Shown here: positions 1 through 13,260 of the stretch, piece by piece
Layout of the letters: every line of letters starts with the position of its first letter
Position numbering within the stretch: the stretch's first letter is position 1
From: Branchiostoma floridae
Lineage: Eukaryota; Chordata; Leptocardii; Amphioxiformes; Branchiostomatidae
NCBI RefSeq assembly: GCF_000003815.2
Contig: NC_049979.1
Span: 11,068,471 to 11,132,470, forward strand
DNA length: 64,000 nucleotides
Reading direction: 5' to 3'
Translations under genes and position numbers: made by a program
Notes under the pieces: generated by a model
Told to the model about the DNA's origin: nothing
The model's database searches: none
Seen by the model: only the letters and a program-made list of their open reading frames with translations

Positions 1-582
1 CATCGTATAATGTGAAGTAGTATGCAGTTATTACTTCCTAAAATTGATATCTATCGGAAAATAACACTCCCGTGTGGAGTAGAATGCCCCTTTAAAGAAA
101 CAGCTGTTTTTGGTTGCTGTACACTATGATGGTGTTTTTGCGAAGTGTAAGAAACGGATGCTCTTAGTAAAAACAGAACAGTGTAATGTCTGCCAATACT
201 TAGATATGCTTACAATCACACAATGTCATGCCATGTATTGAATTTAAGAACTACATTTTGTAAGAAAACCATTGTGTGGATAGTTTGCTGTTTAAAGAAT
301 AATGCAGCTAACAGAAATCATCAATCATGTCATTACTTCTTGCATAAATGTATGAGTTCTCTTTCACTTATAATTTCACCCTCTATTTCATATATAATTT
401 ACCTTTCATCCTTTAATTTGTCGAATATTCTTTAGAGTGCAACTACTGTACTGTTTCTATTCTCACATTCTTTTCTGTCTTTATCTTCTTGTTTCAGTTT
501 TCTTTCAGACCTTTCTTTCCTATCCTTCCTGATTGACTTCCTATTTGTTTCTACCACAACTCAGTCTGCCTTCTTTACGCAG
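1..582 (+). other. Intron (5' part of PPP2R5-like gene)
   Basis: The stretch lies before the first recognisable exon at 583, which joins onto a B56 HEAT-repeat sequence already in progress. It is therefore intron, and the 5' half of the gene is outside the window. It ends in a pyrimidine-rich tract and an AG acceptor at 581-582. I see no coding exon, RNA gene or clear repeat in it. Confidence 0.6.
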
Positions 583-3500
583 CTGGCTTACTGCGTGGTT
601 CAGTTTCTGGAGAAGGACGCCACGTTAACGGAGCCTGTCGTACGAGGCTTGCTCAAGTTCTGGCCCAAGACGTGTAGTCAGAAGGAGGTGAGCAGCGACA
701 CATGCACTTTCACTAAGACGTTGTCTTTAGTATCATGCCTTTCCAGGGCTCAACATACCCCCTAGGTTGTATATCGTATTGCTTGTATGTCTAACTTTCA
801 TAGATGTGGAATATATGCTGAGCTCATATACATGTTTGTGTGTAATAGTCTTTCAATCACTGTAGGTTTCTAGACCACCACCAACAACAACATATAATGC
901 TAATCCCTCCACTCTTGCATATCAGGTGATGTTCTTAGGAGAGATAGAAGAGATTCTGGATGTGATTGAGCCCTCCCAGTTTGTTAGGATACAGGAGCCA
1001 CTCTTCAAACAGATCTCCAAGTGTGTGTCCAGTCCTCACTTCCAGGTAGGTACCTGTGCAGTTCTGCATAGAAGAACTAGGGGGCACTGCTTTGCAGGGC
1101 TGCTTTACAGAGTCTGTAACAGGGGGCAGGTATATAGGGTACCATTGTAGGGAATCTTATTTGTTTTTATTCTGAACAGACCCAGCTGGTTGAACATCAA
1201 ACGGCCAATCATGTTCTCATCAGTAATGTGTTCTCCTGTTCAGATAGATTAATTTGGTTTGTTGTCTCCCACAAGGTAGTGTGCATGTACTGCACACACA
1301 ATCAAATAGAATGCAGTAACTGTATTATCTGAACAATTTGTGGTAGAACTGATATCAGCCATTGTATCAGAATTGCAGTCCAGTATACATGTAAACAGCC
1401 AAGAAACTGGCTTGCACACTTCCAATCTCTCCAGTTCACATACATGTCTGACCAACAGGATGTCCCTGTAGCTCAACTGGTAGCAGCCTTAAAGATGAGC
1501 TCCTGCTTCCAATTTGTCGAAAACTGGGACTCTCTGGTCCAATCCTGGGTAGGACTGAGCCCTGGTTCGGGCTGGGTTTGTCTTTTGAATAGGATGTAAA
1601 ATGTGGGCCCGATGTTCGAGGAGGTGCCTCAAGCTTGTTAAGGGGAAGGGCTAGAAACCCATCCTGGTGAAAATACACTTATAGATACCCAATATAATCA
1701 ACATATACATATATACATATAATCTTCATATACATGTGCCAATGGACTAGCTTTTCTGTTGTATACATATATGGTGGCCCTGTGTGATCCAAGGGCTATA
1801 GAAACAGAGATCCTCTCTACCGAAAGCTGTTGGAAAGATTGTAAGTAATTAATAACATGGCTTATCATCATCTTATCACACAGGTTGCAGAGAGAGCGCT
1901 GTACTTCTGGAACAATGAGTACGTGATGAGTTTAATCGAGGAAAACTCCAACGTCATCATGCCCATCATGTTCCCCAACCTTTATCGCATCTCCAAGGAG
2001 CACTGGAACCAGTGAGTGTCTTTATAAGAACTCCATCAACTTTATGTCCTATAGATTGTACTGGTAGCTCTACGTTATGCTCCTGAATGACTCAACTATA
2101 GTTAGATATTGGACTGTTTTCCCATAGCTGGTGCTGCAAGGGTTAGTGGGCAATAGGACTTAACCATCACGGTCAATACTGAATGACAAATGCCTTTAAT
2201 ATGTGCATGTATATTGTATCAAGCTCCACTTGTCTGTCTGGTGTTTTTGCCACCCCTCTATCAGTAACATTAGTTCAGAATCTCCTTTATCTGGTGGGTA
2301 ACCTATATACGTTGTTTCTAAAAAGTCACCGACGTGATCTCAAACTGCAATATTTTGAAAATACACACTGTGTATTGCAATTTGAAACCAATTTGATATC
2401 CCTAAATACCATATTAAAAAACAACGGATATAGGTTACCTCACGGATAAAGGTGAAGCACTGTTATATAAAGTGTATAATGATTTCCAGATTGTATTGAT
2501 GTTGATACATACCGGGTATTGCATAAAAGTGGCATTGGTGTCGCTTAACTGGTACAGTTTTGGGCTCAGAGCCAAAAGGTTCCCAGTTTGATACTCGCCA
2601 TGCCTCTGACATTATTACTTTTCCTGACAGTGGAGCAACATCTATGGAGCCTCTTGGCTAATCTGTCAAAAGTGTGCCAGAAATTTGGTACGCCATTGTG
2701 CCATCATGTACCAGCATTAACGCCACCAAGAGCCATCATTTTTGGGGTATATATGTGAAGGCTACTATTGTGTCAGGTCTGATGACATCAAACAGTCATC
2801 ATAGGCTGCTGCTGATCATGGAAGTTGCATACTAGGTAAATATCTTACACTGAATACCACTGACATCTATTCTCCCTTTCTCAGGACCATCGTGGCTCTG
2901 GTCTATAATGTGCTCAAGACATTTATGGAGATGAACAGCAAGTTATTTGATGAGCTGACGGCCAACTACAAGGCAGAGAGACAAAAGTGAGCGTTCCTAT
3001 TTATTTTCATTTTTCAATAGTTCAATATTGCCCAAAAGGGAAAGCTTTGTGATCTCATAACCAGTTTAGCTCAGATGAATTCAAGGAAGAGATGTGCTAA
3101 TATTCCACTGGTTATGACAGAGAAGACAGGCGTCACATGTACAAATGTATGTACAGTTTCAGGTTCATTTTGCTGCAGAAACCCCCGTAGCTCTTTCTGA
3201 CAAGTACATTTATGAACAGTGGACAATGGCTTAATGTCCCATCCCAAAGGTTGTGAGCCTTTCCATTAGCATGTATGTCAGATGAGCAGAAACCAGCAGG
3301 AGTCAAACTCACAACTTCTTTTCCAGAGGTGGTGTCACTAAAATTTGTCTGAGGAACCTTGCACTTTCCCTGGAAGTGAAACAAAATGTTATGATTTCTT
3401 CCAGAGAGAGGAAGAAGGAGAAGGAAAGAGAGGAGCTGTGGAAGAAACTAGACGGTCTAGAAATCAACGCTACAGTTAACAACAAGGAGGTGAAGTCGGT

Positions 3501-3603
3501 ACCTCCGACATCCACAAACACACCCGTGGCTGGAGCCAGCCCAGCTGTGGGCACCAGATATGCCCCCTACTCCCCTACTGCTCACAGACTAATGGCCAAA
3601 TAG
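583..3603 (+). CDS. PPP2R5: PP2A B56 regulatory subunit, C-terminal exons (partial gene)
   Basis: Five coding exons can be joined in frame across GT-AG introns: 583-687, 926-1045, 1884-2011, 2885-2986 and 3405-3603 (stop TAG). The joined protein reads [18 protein letters not shown], then [38 protein letters not shown] and [18 protein letters not shown]. These are hallmark segments of the HEAT-like repeats in B56 (PR61) subunits. Known family role: B56 binds the PP2A scaffold and catalytic subunits and recruits LxxIxE-containing substrates, in cytoplasm and nucleus. The last exon encodes a charged helix ([19 protein letters not shown]) and a short Ser/Thr/Pro-rich tail ending HRLMAK. The N-terminal half lies upstream of the window. 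The vertebrate paralogue (alpha, beta, gamma, delta or epsilon) cannot be assigned. A single pro-orthologue is likely in a cephalochordate. Confidence 0.93.
1455..1560 (+). repeat. tRNA-derived SINE-like sequence in PPP2R5 intron
   Basis: The stretch has a good A-box-like TAGCTCAACTGG at about 1469 and a B-box-like GGTCCAATCC about 65 bases downstream. This is the spacing of a tRNA-type RNA polymerase III promoter. The arms do not fold into a clean tRNA cloverleaf by eye, so a degenerate SINE head is more likely than a functional tRNA. It lies inside the intron between exons 926-1045 and 1884-2011. Confidence 0.4.
2536..2605 (+). repeat. Second tRNA-like SINE head in PPP2R5 intron
   Basis: GTCGCTTAACTGG resembles an A box, and AGTTTGATACTC, about 40 bases later, resembles a B box. 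No acceptor-stem pairing is evident. The stretch is best read as an old tRNA-derived SINE fragment. Confidence 0.3.
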
Positions 3604-6290
3604 TTCCCCCTTAAAGTAGGTCTTTTGTCCGTACTTCATATTGATAAGAAAGAGAAAGGAATCGTTGATGTTTAGCAGTTGATGTTTTGTGGAAAGACTC
3701 ATCTTGTACTTGCCACTTTCCTGCTTCCAAACATGTGTCCTTTTGAGCCATAGGACAGCTGCACAACTCTCCAAATACATCATTAAATTCTGAATGGGGT
3801 TCACAACTGAATTGTTTACTTTCTCCATTGAGAGGATTGCATGGACAGAAGCCTTGGTGCAAAACATTTGTTCGTATGTTCGTATGGGCTCCTAGCACAC
3901 ATTATCTTGGGGTCTTTTTTCTTTAAAAAATTGGCACATTTTAGCAGGATGTGACACAACAAGTAGCACTAGATCATAGACCTTGTAGCAAATCTGCTAA
4001 TCAAAATATGTTTTGATAGTAGGAGAAACACAGTAATACTTTGGAGGATTTTACCATGGTTTACTCTCATCAGTATGTGTATCTAACGAAAAGCTAAATT
4101 AAGGTGTTAAGCTGCATTATCATAACGCTACAACGCATTAAGATTTTTTAAGCTTAAAATGCCAATCCTTTTTGTTTCGTTTATCTTACCAGGTATTCTA
4201 AACCAGAAGTGTTTTAAGAGTTGTGTCACTGGACTATTAAAAGCTCTGCAGAACACCTAAAAAGAGGGCACTTCCTACTGATGTTTGTTCTTGTATTTTG
4301 CAACGTACTGCTCATGTAGTTTTATACTTTGACCACTGTTTATCAGACCACTGTTTTTGGTACTGCTGAAAATGAAGTATGTTAACCACTCAATATGGAC
4401 AAGTATGTGAGTTTAATTTCAGTCTGCATTTCACCTTATTTGTATTGACCTGTTTAAGTACATTTGTATCCAAAGAATGAGTCCCCACATCAGTCTGTTG
4501 TTACAGGTAGGTAGTAATATAGCACAAGAATATCTTACTCAGGTCACAGTTCAGTAATAGATACTGGTTGTCTAAGCAAAAAGAAAGTGACTCTAGGAGT
4601 ATCCTACTTCTTGTTATCCACATACATCTCTAACTGTCCATAGATTTTAACATTCACTGCCTTAAGTTTTGAATGCTTCCATAGGAAACTGAATGTGCAA
4701 CTTTATGAACTTCCCATTTTAGACTTACTTAATACTCTGTACAGTTTAACTGAACAAGTATGTGGCCTGCAGATTAGCAAATGAAAACTTCTTTTGTCCT
4801 CAGCACAGAAGTTATTTCAGTGATGAATACAGACACATACAGTGGTGATGTGATACCAAGGCAAGACATTGTACTCATATGCAGATACATAAATATGCAT
4901 ATTGTAAGTCATGTAGCAAAATTTCTCTCCTCAACTTGTCAAGGACTCTTAGAACAGATTTTCGATGTTAGGTCCAGTGGTGTTTACTTGGAAAAAAAAT
5001 AATAATACAACATGTACATGTATGAATAAAAATGGAAAATATATTGGTAGAAAAGGAAGGTAGAAACAAGTACTTGATAAGCTTTCCACAAGGTTTGTCA
5101 AGAATCCCTCGGGAATCTTTGTCCTCTTTCTTGAGGAATGTTTGGCTTGGGTGGTAAGGTAGTTCTGTGTATGTGTACATGTAAGATATGTACAATACTG
5201 TTCCTATGTACCAGTTAAATGTTAAACTGTGCCAGATATGGGGAAGGGGTGAGGGGATGTATTTCACTTCATTTAACTATTCTTTGTGTCAGTTTCATTA
5301 AAAGTTTAGTGAGTTGTGAGGATTTCTATCATGACATGGTGTTGACATTGACATGACCCAGGCAGTGGTTGTTGCACGCTCCAGAAGGGTGTGTACAACA
5401 CTGCCGTACAGCTGCTTCTAGCTGCAAGCCTCAATTCATAATGTATCGTGGTAAAGTTGAGCGTGACTGTATAGAAATTATTTGTATGCTTTTTTCCGCC
5501 ACATCACGAGTATCTTAGAGCATGCTGGGAAGACGGACTCAGAAACAGGAGGTTTTACGTACTCAAAGGTGGATGGTTGTGTTGTGCCATGACAGGAGTT
5601 TATAAGCAGCGTCCATCTTGTTTTGAAACGTCCTCATTTTGTAAGACATTTTTTAAACATGCCTTTCCCAGAATGCTCCTTGATAGGCTGGTTGTTTGTG
5701 TATACCCTATAGGACAGTCTATAAAGACAATCAAGCTTTTTTGTTACTAAGTTATGACATCGGATGTTTACACATGTTGTATATTGTTATAGGGTGAATG
5801 GTTTATGTATATCAAAATGGTAAAAATATCAATTTGTGTTTTGTAAATAGTCATCCTTATAAATTTGATTTGTGCATTGGGAAACATGACAAACATGGTG
5901 TACTCATAGATGCTAAGTGTGCATTTTAGTTTTTTCACCTGTCTAGAGAGGTTTTGTTCGTTGCACGTGCGTGAGTTGTTGAGAATCTCTTTGAAATGTA
6001 TTGTGCACCTTCCAGACTTACCCATTGAAGAGGAAAATAAGACACATGATTGTTCTAAGCAAGACATGACATTTCAAGGAAAATGACCAGTCATAAGTGG
6101 TGTTTTCTTTCCCATATATGGTATGTTGTTGTTGTTACCATGTCAGTAGACTGGGTCACATGACAGGTCTTGTGCCCAGGATGGCAGATCTTGTGTCCAG
6201 GACACAGAAGCACACAGTCTGCAGTATGGTATTGAACTATCATTCCGGATTGGTATGCACAAAATTTTCTTGTCACTTGCAATTAATAAA
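3604..6290 (+). other. PPP2R5: 3' UTR / downstream flank of PPP2R5-like gene
   Basis: This AT-rich DNA follows the B56 stop codon. AATAAA-type polyadenylation hexamers occur near 5023 and 6284, either of which could end a long 3' UTR. Around 3230-3320, inside the last intron just before the final exon, there is a reverse-strand tRNA-like B-box remnant (GTGAGTTTGACTCC on the minus strand). I see no further coding sequence. Confidence 0.4.
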
Positions 6291-9169
6291 AGAACTGACC
6301 TATTGGTAAAGGGGATTTTTCTTTTTGCTATATCATATATGGTTGTAGTGGATGGAATCATGGTGCCCCAACAACCCACACAGAGGTCAAGGGATAGGTG
6401 AGGTGAGGTGATATGGTTGTAGATAATATTTAATCAAATTGTGTCTGTCATAGCCTGACTAGAATCGTGCTCCTAGCGGCCGGCCTTACAGCTACCACCA
6501 CCTACAACATTAACCCCAGCCAGCGAGAGATTATCTGAACACAGGCTAGTGTCCATCATTAGAACAGTTTTCCTCGTTCAGTTCAGTTCATTCTCGAAGA
6601 GGTGACACCAGCGTCTCCACGTGTTAACAGCAAACTATAGGGGAAGTAATTCTGTTATGCAAAGAAATGAAGTTATGGATATATATATATAGAGAGAGAG
6701 AAAAAATACTGTTTTATCTTGGTTATGTCCAGTCTTAAGCATACACTCACAACTCTAACTAATGACTTTGTCCCAACTGTAACTCGACCTAAAGGAGTAA
6801 ATATTATGAAGCCCACGTCCATTTAATTGGTGAGTCATTACCCGATCCCCCAATGCCAAGGCCGTCCTATGTAAACTGAAAGACTTGTTAATTACGCCTT
6901 CGTGATAAGCCAAGGCTGGGAAAGTGTTTGATCACCTTGTAATGATAAGCCATGGCTGGTTCCCAGCAGACTGAGAGTAGAAAGCATCATTATGTCATTA
7001 TGATAAGCCGTGATTTCCAGACCAAGGAGTAGGTATATGTGACATACAGCAGTAGCACCATTGGTTCTCATTTACCTGAAGTTAAAGTCCATGGATCAGC
7101 AACCAAGCTTTTGAACCTTCCTCTTACGCTTGGAAAGAACATACAGTCGGTTGAATTGGGAATATAATTTATTTCGGCTGTAGCCTAAATCAGTAATCAG
7201 TGTTTAATATGAGGGTCTGAAATGGCAGTCTAATGACCTCAATACGACGGTAATTGCCCCAGGTGCGGCCAGGGACTGTAGGTTTTGAACCACCACACCG
7301 CACCATCGCACGTGTGGTGGTTCTTTTAAGGTGCCTGGGGTACGGCTCTCCCCAGACACGGGACCTCCATTTAATGGGAAACATTACGCAACAGTTCCTA
7401 AAGCAACTGGTAGCACCCTTGAGTGATTCAGAGCTTAAAACAGGTTCTTTATATCGGCAAGGGTAAACGACCACACCTCTCCCACACCCTGCAGGTCTAC
7501 TCTCCAAGCAGAGGTTCGGCTCCGGCTGTGTTTTTTCAAGCGTTTTGGGCGTTTTTATCGGGCTTTTTATTTTGTACAGTTTTTTTGATGTCTCGCGGCA
7601 GCGAGTGCTTCAGGTCCTGGTGCCTAGGAAACATTTCCACTTTTACATCTCAGGGTTTTCCGGAAGAAGACCAGTGTGCAAACCTTTTATTTCCCTTTCT
7701 CCTTTGCTGGGGGAAGCACACCTGTTTACTCATAGGCGAGGTGTATTCCGAGAAAGGACTATTTAAAACGATACTCATAGCCACACGCATGGCCGTGTCC
7801 TGTTACGTGTACAATACTAGCTATAGTGACTTCGCTTTTTAAGTAAATGTTTGTATAGAAAAAACACAGGAAAAGAAAAAAAATTATCGACTGATAGTAC
7901 CTAAACATTAGGCTGGACTTAAAGCCCCTGTTACAGAGTCAATGGTATTCGGCCATAGTTGTTGATTGCTCGAATGTCTCCCAGAAGCGACAGAGGGTTG
8001 AAAAACGTGGCCTCGATTTCTTTCGTTTGCCTTCTTCCACTTCCACTTTCAGTGGAGATAGGCAGACGAACAAAATCACTGCCACTAATAAGAGAATATA
8101 GCGGCCGTAGTACTACCAAGGAGCCCTTTTTTACCTTCTTGGTACTACCTCAAATGTCATTAATTAAAACTTGCAGGCTCGGCCGATAGATTTCTGCTCA
8201 TTGTAACAGTGTCTTAACCTTTGTCCTTTGGGCAAACTTTCACCATACAATCTCCCTATGCTGGGTGTTTTAGACCCCTTGGAAAGGAGAGGTACTACAC
8301 TCCAGCACGTGACTGGAGACATTTGTCAAATGTAGGCCACCAGACGTGACGGACAGGCGATACTCTCAGCAATATGCGTCACGTGTTTACACAAAGGGTA
8401 TCGACATTACACTACAAACAGCTCAACATTTCTCAAACGTTTTCAACCGTCTGTCTCTCCTTTCACCACCCGTCTTGAGAACGTAACGAGGCGAAAACAA
8501 ATTTTACAACAACCCCTCCTGGTAGAACCATCCTTCTTCTTGTATTACATAAATATCCACACAGTACGTGCAGATTGTAACGTTGACAAGGATTTGAAAA
8601 GTTAGAAGTGACGCATGTAACATTATGACGCCCTGCCCTTGCTCCTGTGTTCAAGTTGACCTCAAACTCGTGGGCAACTGTTATTGTTGCGGATGGCAGG
8701 TCGCGTCGGCTGCTACCAGCAGAAACCTGGACACTGCGAAAACACCTTTGTGAGCGATACATTATTTTGACAGGATATTTGCCCGTCCTTTGTCGAGCCG
8801 TGGAGATCAATAGGTGTGAGTAAAAGGCACCGCCTAAGCCCCTCCCATCTCGGCCAGAGACAAAGGTGTTTACGACGGAAAGTGTTACCGATACGGTAAT
8901 TTTACCTGTCGTGAGGATCAGCACGTGGTGCGGAGTAGGCTCAAAACAAAGTCGCGAAGAATATGACTCCCTGTGTACCAAATACCCAGTGTATTATTGC
9001 TTTGTGCGTGGTTGACCAGGTAGCATTGCAATTACACTTGGCCACAGCAAGGACGCGACTAGCCGAGTCCAGTCGGTTGTTTGGGGTTGATAGGTGCACG
9101 TAAGCGTTTGTCGCCCCTCAAGAGTTCCTCATTTCGTCAACGGACCGATTGATTTATTGAATAACAAAC
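6291..9169. other. Intergenic region with repeat fragments
   Basis: No gene is supported here. Contents seen: a degenerate tandem repeat around ATGATAAGCCATGGCTGG at about 6900-7010; a dispersed-repeat-like stretch at about 7240-7420 with an internal inverted motif on either side of the sequence ACCACCACACCGC; and, from about 7497, one half of the foldback MITE whose complete copy lies at 35872-36072. The last kilobase is the likely promoter side of the single-exon gene at 9170. Confidence 0.5.
7497..7600 (+). mobile_element. Half-copy of foldback MITE family
   Basis: The sequence TACTCTCCAAGCAGAGGTT, followed by a CTCCGGCTG-T-rich segment and TATCGGGCTTT, matches the left half of the complete MITE at 35872-36072. 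The inverted right half is absent downstream, so this is a truncated or internally deleted copy. Confidence 0.55.
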
Positions 9170-10240
9170 ATGTCTGTGATGGGGCCCAATGAAAAGATGT
9201 TGGTGCGGTCCAGCAGCACACAAAGTCTGAAGACTGAGTTGGAGAGACAAAAACAAGAGGAGAAGGACCTCAAGGAACAAGAGAGAAAGGAACGCCTTGA
9301 GCGTCTCAGAGAGGAGTACAACTTTCGCATGGGCACAAGCATCATGGATCGAACCGACCCCGGCGTGAAGAGACCGAACCCCAAGAGTTTCCCTAGCCAT
9401 TACGCCAGTCCGCGGCTTGTACGGAAGCCGAGGGGCAAGAACCAGCAGGTGGACGGGTCGCTATCCCCGCCGCCCGCGCCAAGGATGCTAGTCGACGCCG
9501 CCAAGGTCAACAGCGAGCCGGGCGTCCTGCAAAGTATGCCATCGTCGGCCAGGAGGCTGACAAGGTCCGTTTCGGAGAGCAAGCCAATCGCGATACCGAA
9601 CAAGAAATCACAGCTCACGTCCCCAACCCGTTCCCCCAGCTCCACGTCAAGCAGCCCTGCACCCCCGAGACGCACTCGGGCAAGCACCCACTCCGAGGTG
9701 GAGACAGACCTGCGGCGGATCGCTCTGGAGAGAGGCAAGGGGGCCAACACTAACGCCGATCCGCGGCCACGGGTGAATTCTATGCCCACACGGAACCGGG
9801 CAGCCAACAGAGGAAAGAAAACCGGATCGTTGGACAACCTGAAAAAGTCACCGAAAGGATCGCAAGCCAGTCTGGCTTCTTCCAAAGGTTCCAACAGCAC
9901 GAAAGGTAGCAAGGAGTCGGTGTCTTCAGCGGAGGAAAATATGGCGAAACTGTCGCTGAGTTCAGAGGGGATAGCCGACTTCCCACCTGGCATCGTAGTG
10001 GACGGCGATCAGGTCTTTTTCACCGACGGCGACGGTGGTACTGACCAGACAGCGGGCGGCGAGGCGCACGACACCAACCACCACCATCACCACAAGAAGC
10101 ACATGAAGAAAAGCCCGATCCCAGCGCAGTACCAAGGCTACGAGGTGGACTACCAGGGCCAGTTTGACAACGTGGTGCAGTCCAACTTCAACGAGATGCT
10201 AGGAATCCACACGATTCTATCCATGGTGAACAAGCAATGA
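9170..10240 (+). CDS. Intronless gene for a 356-aa disordered, Ser/basic-rich protein (unrecognised)
   Basis: A single uninterrupted ORF opens at ATG 9170 (context AACAAACATGT). It is much more GC-rich than its surroundings, as coding DNA in this window is. Residues about 18-55 form a highly charged helical segment (ELERQKQEEKDLKEQERKE), likely coiled coil. Residues about 60-250 are low-complexity Ser/Pro/Arg/Lys, suggesting a disordered, phosphorylatable, possibly microtubule- or membrane-associated region, though that is inference only. A polyhistidine run (NHHHHHKKHMKK) lies near residue 300. The C terminus is a more ordered, perhaps conserved segment (QYQGYEVDYQGQFDNVVQ) ending ILSMVNKQ. 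I see no signal peptide or membrane span. I do not recognise the family. The whole CDS is one exon, although a 5' UTR intron is possible. An AATAAA at 10932 could end the transcript. Confidence 0.75.
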   Translation: MSVMGPNEKMLVRSSSTQSLKTELERQKQEEKDLKEQERKERLERLREEYNFRMGTSIMDRTDPGVKRPNPKSFPSHYASPRLVRKPRGKNQQVDGSLSPPPAPRMLVDAAKVNSEPGVLQSMPSSARRLTRSVSESKPIAIPNKKSQLTSPTRSPSSTSSSPAPPRRTRASTHSEVETDLRRIALERGKGANTNADPRPRVNSMPTRNRAANRGKKTGSLDNLKKSPKGSQASLASSKGSNSTKGSKESVSSAEENMAKLSLSSEGIADFPPGIVVDGDQVFFTDGDGGTDQTAGGEAHDTNHHHHHKKHMKKSPIPAQYQGYEVDYQGQFDNVVQSNFNEMLGIHTILSMVNKQ

Positions 10241-13200
10241 CAGTCTTTCATATCTTCCATTCAGTGGACATGGCCGACCGAATCATTCCAGTAGGTCGAA
10301 CTAGATGGGACATTTGAATATTGACCACATTTTTGTAGTAAAACAAAAGGTAAGAGAAAAAACATGTACATACACTTTGATTTGATTTCATAATTTTCCT
10401 CCTCAACACCCGTAGCTAGCAGTTTCATAGTGCCCACCGTCCTCATAAAGAACGTAATAATGCTCCTTTTCATATTTAACCAACCCTGTATATTTGTACC
10501 ATAGACGTTGCTGCTACTTTGTTTGAATCCCTCTTTCCACTAGAGCATGTGACCGCTAAGAGACCAGAAATTTTACAGACCTCAGCGAATCTCAAAGATA
10601 AAGATCTGGTTTGTTTACGTTTTGTGTGTTTTGATGTCTTTGGAACGTAACCATACTTTAACATCTTCCATCATGTTTCAATTATGAAGTCAAGTGATTT
10701 TGATCACTGTATGGTCTCTCATTGATCGCCGCCTAGTGGAAAAGGGCCTTACAGCTATGTATTCGAATACCTGTGTATGTCTTGTCAAGAGACACTTGTA
10801 TAATTTCTTTCATTCAAAAAGATAACATATGAAAAGGTACAAATTAACGTAAAGAGACGTAGTGGCGGTGACCTCAAGTTTTGGCAACTTATATTAACGC
10901 CACCACTTGTATAATGGAAAGTAGAATATTAAATAAACAAGATTGTAAATACATTTAGTAAATGAATAGATTAATGAATACGTTAAGTATCGGTGTGAGT
11001 TCAAACCCCTCCCGGCATAAAAGAAAGCCATAAAGGACATATGTAATAAGAAGCGCTTTGTTTCTATGATGTAATGTTGACTAGCTAACATAATTGTATA
11101 ATGATTGTAAATCTGTATAATTTGTTGTGCAGTTGTAATTGTCGATCACAAAAATTGGTTGGAAATACTCGATAAAACTATCAAACAGTGGATGTCACAA
11201 ACTGTCTAACATGAGGATCAGTTGGACTTCGTGAACAAATAGTAACATTGTACATAGTTGTGAGATATTCTATTTAACTGATGCGTTTAATATAGCTGTG
11301 TTGCATGTTTATGCAGATGTGTGCAAATTTTGCAATGTCGTCGTATCGTTCTCAGAAGAGTAAACTAAATGGACATTCTCTGATTTATCATATAATTAAA
11401 AAATACAAAACATTATCATAGGTTTTAAACGATTTTCCGTTCAAAATAGACCGATAACGTCACTGCGTTTGGAAATTCAAACAAAAAACAACCACTAAAA
11501 TGAACCAGGCGTATTGTTGACATGAAACATCGCCGTACGTGTTTTGAACGCACACCGCACATGGCGTCATCTGTCCGAAGTTGGCGCCATGCCAACATTA
11601 GGTCACCTGCGTGTGTGATCAGGTATCATGTACAAAACAACACAACACAAGATTGTTTTTATCTGTGTCACTCGAATGAAAATGTAGATGTAAAACAATT
11701 GTAGAAATGCTGCACTGCATTTTGTATTTTCTTTACGACTATAGAACTCGAACCAAACACACGATTTCAGACATGTTTAGTGAAGATTGTTTATTTGGGT
11801 AAAAGCCAGCCTTGAAGAAATAATTTATCCTCTGTAATTGCTTGTCAGTGTGTTGACTAAGTACAGGCGGGTGCACCGCCAACAATGTATGCACTGCCTA
11901 CCTCTTGTAAAGGGAGTGGTGACAAATTGTGGTCCTTGGAAGCAATGTTTGTTCACAGGTTAGAGACAGCCTGATTTTTCTGATTGTCGCTCGGCCTTGC
12001 TTGAACCTCCCCTGAGCACGTTGCATACGTGCGAGGCACCACGTTGTTTTGAGTTGTTTGATGTTATAATAAGAAGCTTGTACGTTGAGAGGGTTAGGGA
12101 GGCTTGATTGCTCTCGAAGTAACCAAAGTGTGCTACACAAATCTGTACATTGTAATCTATTTTGTTAGATCTTTCAAAAGCAGGATATCACATTGCTATA
12201 GGATTGATGTAATCATATTGTGGCAGATAGCAAATTCCTTCTGAATCACGCACTTTGTAAGAACTCTTCTGTTAGCTTGTATCTGCCATTGTTGCTGTTA
12301 GCACAATCATCGTGAATACTTCACGCTAAATGTTATCATATCATTGTATGTTTTAAGTTATACGTATGCAAAAGTGTGCCTTGTAATAAATGTATATACG
12401 TAACGTTACACAAAGCCTTGTCTGTCGCCAATTTCATTGTGAGTGGTTGCACAAATGTAGTTGTCAATGTAGGCATTGGCAAACACAACTTCGTGAGGAA
12501 ATGATTATTGAAGAAGTGTTGTGACGGTTGGTGTGGATGAAATTATAAACAGGGCCACCCTTTAGTACAGCTATACACAAGGCTGTGTATGTTTGTTTTA
12601 CTGGGTTCAGTGACCGCTTGAAGAGGGATGCCGTAATCGTGGCGACCAAGGACAGGGTCTGTACGGAATAGAGCCGCATCCTGAATCTTTGAACAGTTAC
12701 TATGGTTAAACAAACCATTTTCAACAGTCAGGAGACTAAGCAATAACAACGTCACAAGGCTTTGGCACAAAGCCAGTAATCAAACCCCAACCATGCCAGA
12801 TGCACAAGCAGTTCTCCAATGTCGTTTTATACAAATAGTAACCTAGTAGCCTAGCATAAGCTACTAAGCAGCAGAGGAATGGGTTGATGGCTACCGGCGC
12901 AAACAACCTCCTCTTATTAATTGATATCAAACAGCGATATAATAGATTCCGATGATGGTGTTGAGTGTTGAGGAGTAAGGGGTGCTTTCCCTAGTGCTCA
13001 AATGGCCTTTCAGTTGTTCATAGCTTTCCGTGAAAAATATATAACTGAGCGCTTGTTACTATATTGATGGTATTGGTGGTTATGGGTTAAATCAATTGCA
13101 TTATTTCTTAGATTTTACGATACACACGTATGATGCTTCTTTACAATGGGGCTGTTACAGTCGTTAGCTTTGGCACAATATCTTGTAGTGAGAGTATTCA

Positions 13201-13260
13201 ATGTTCTACTGTACTTTAGTGGAAACCAAGAGAATGTTGTTCGACTAGAAAACTAAATAC
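10241..13260. other. 3' UTR and intergenic DNA
   Basis: This AT-rich noncoding sequence follows the gene ending at 10240. Candidate poly(A) hexamers are at 10932 and about 12385. Reading frames here are short and have no recognisable domains or codon bias. I see no RNA gene. Confidence 0.5.

Noticed and set aside
1455-1560. Functional tRNA gene
   Set aside because: A- and B-box-like words are present but stems do not pair cleanly; a SINE head is more likely.
7190-7842. ORFs of 105 and 139 aa
   Set aside because: They cover a dispersed repeat and a MITE half-copy.
8463-8981. 172-aa minus-strand ORF
   Set aside because: No domain, signal or codon pattern; lies in the likely promoter of the gene at 9170.
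9400-9993. 197-aa antisense ORF
   Set aside because: Shadow of the GC-rich sense gene; antisense open frame caused by codon composition.
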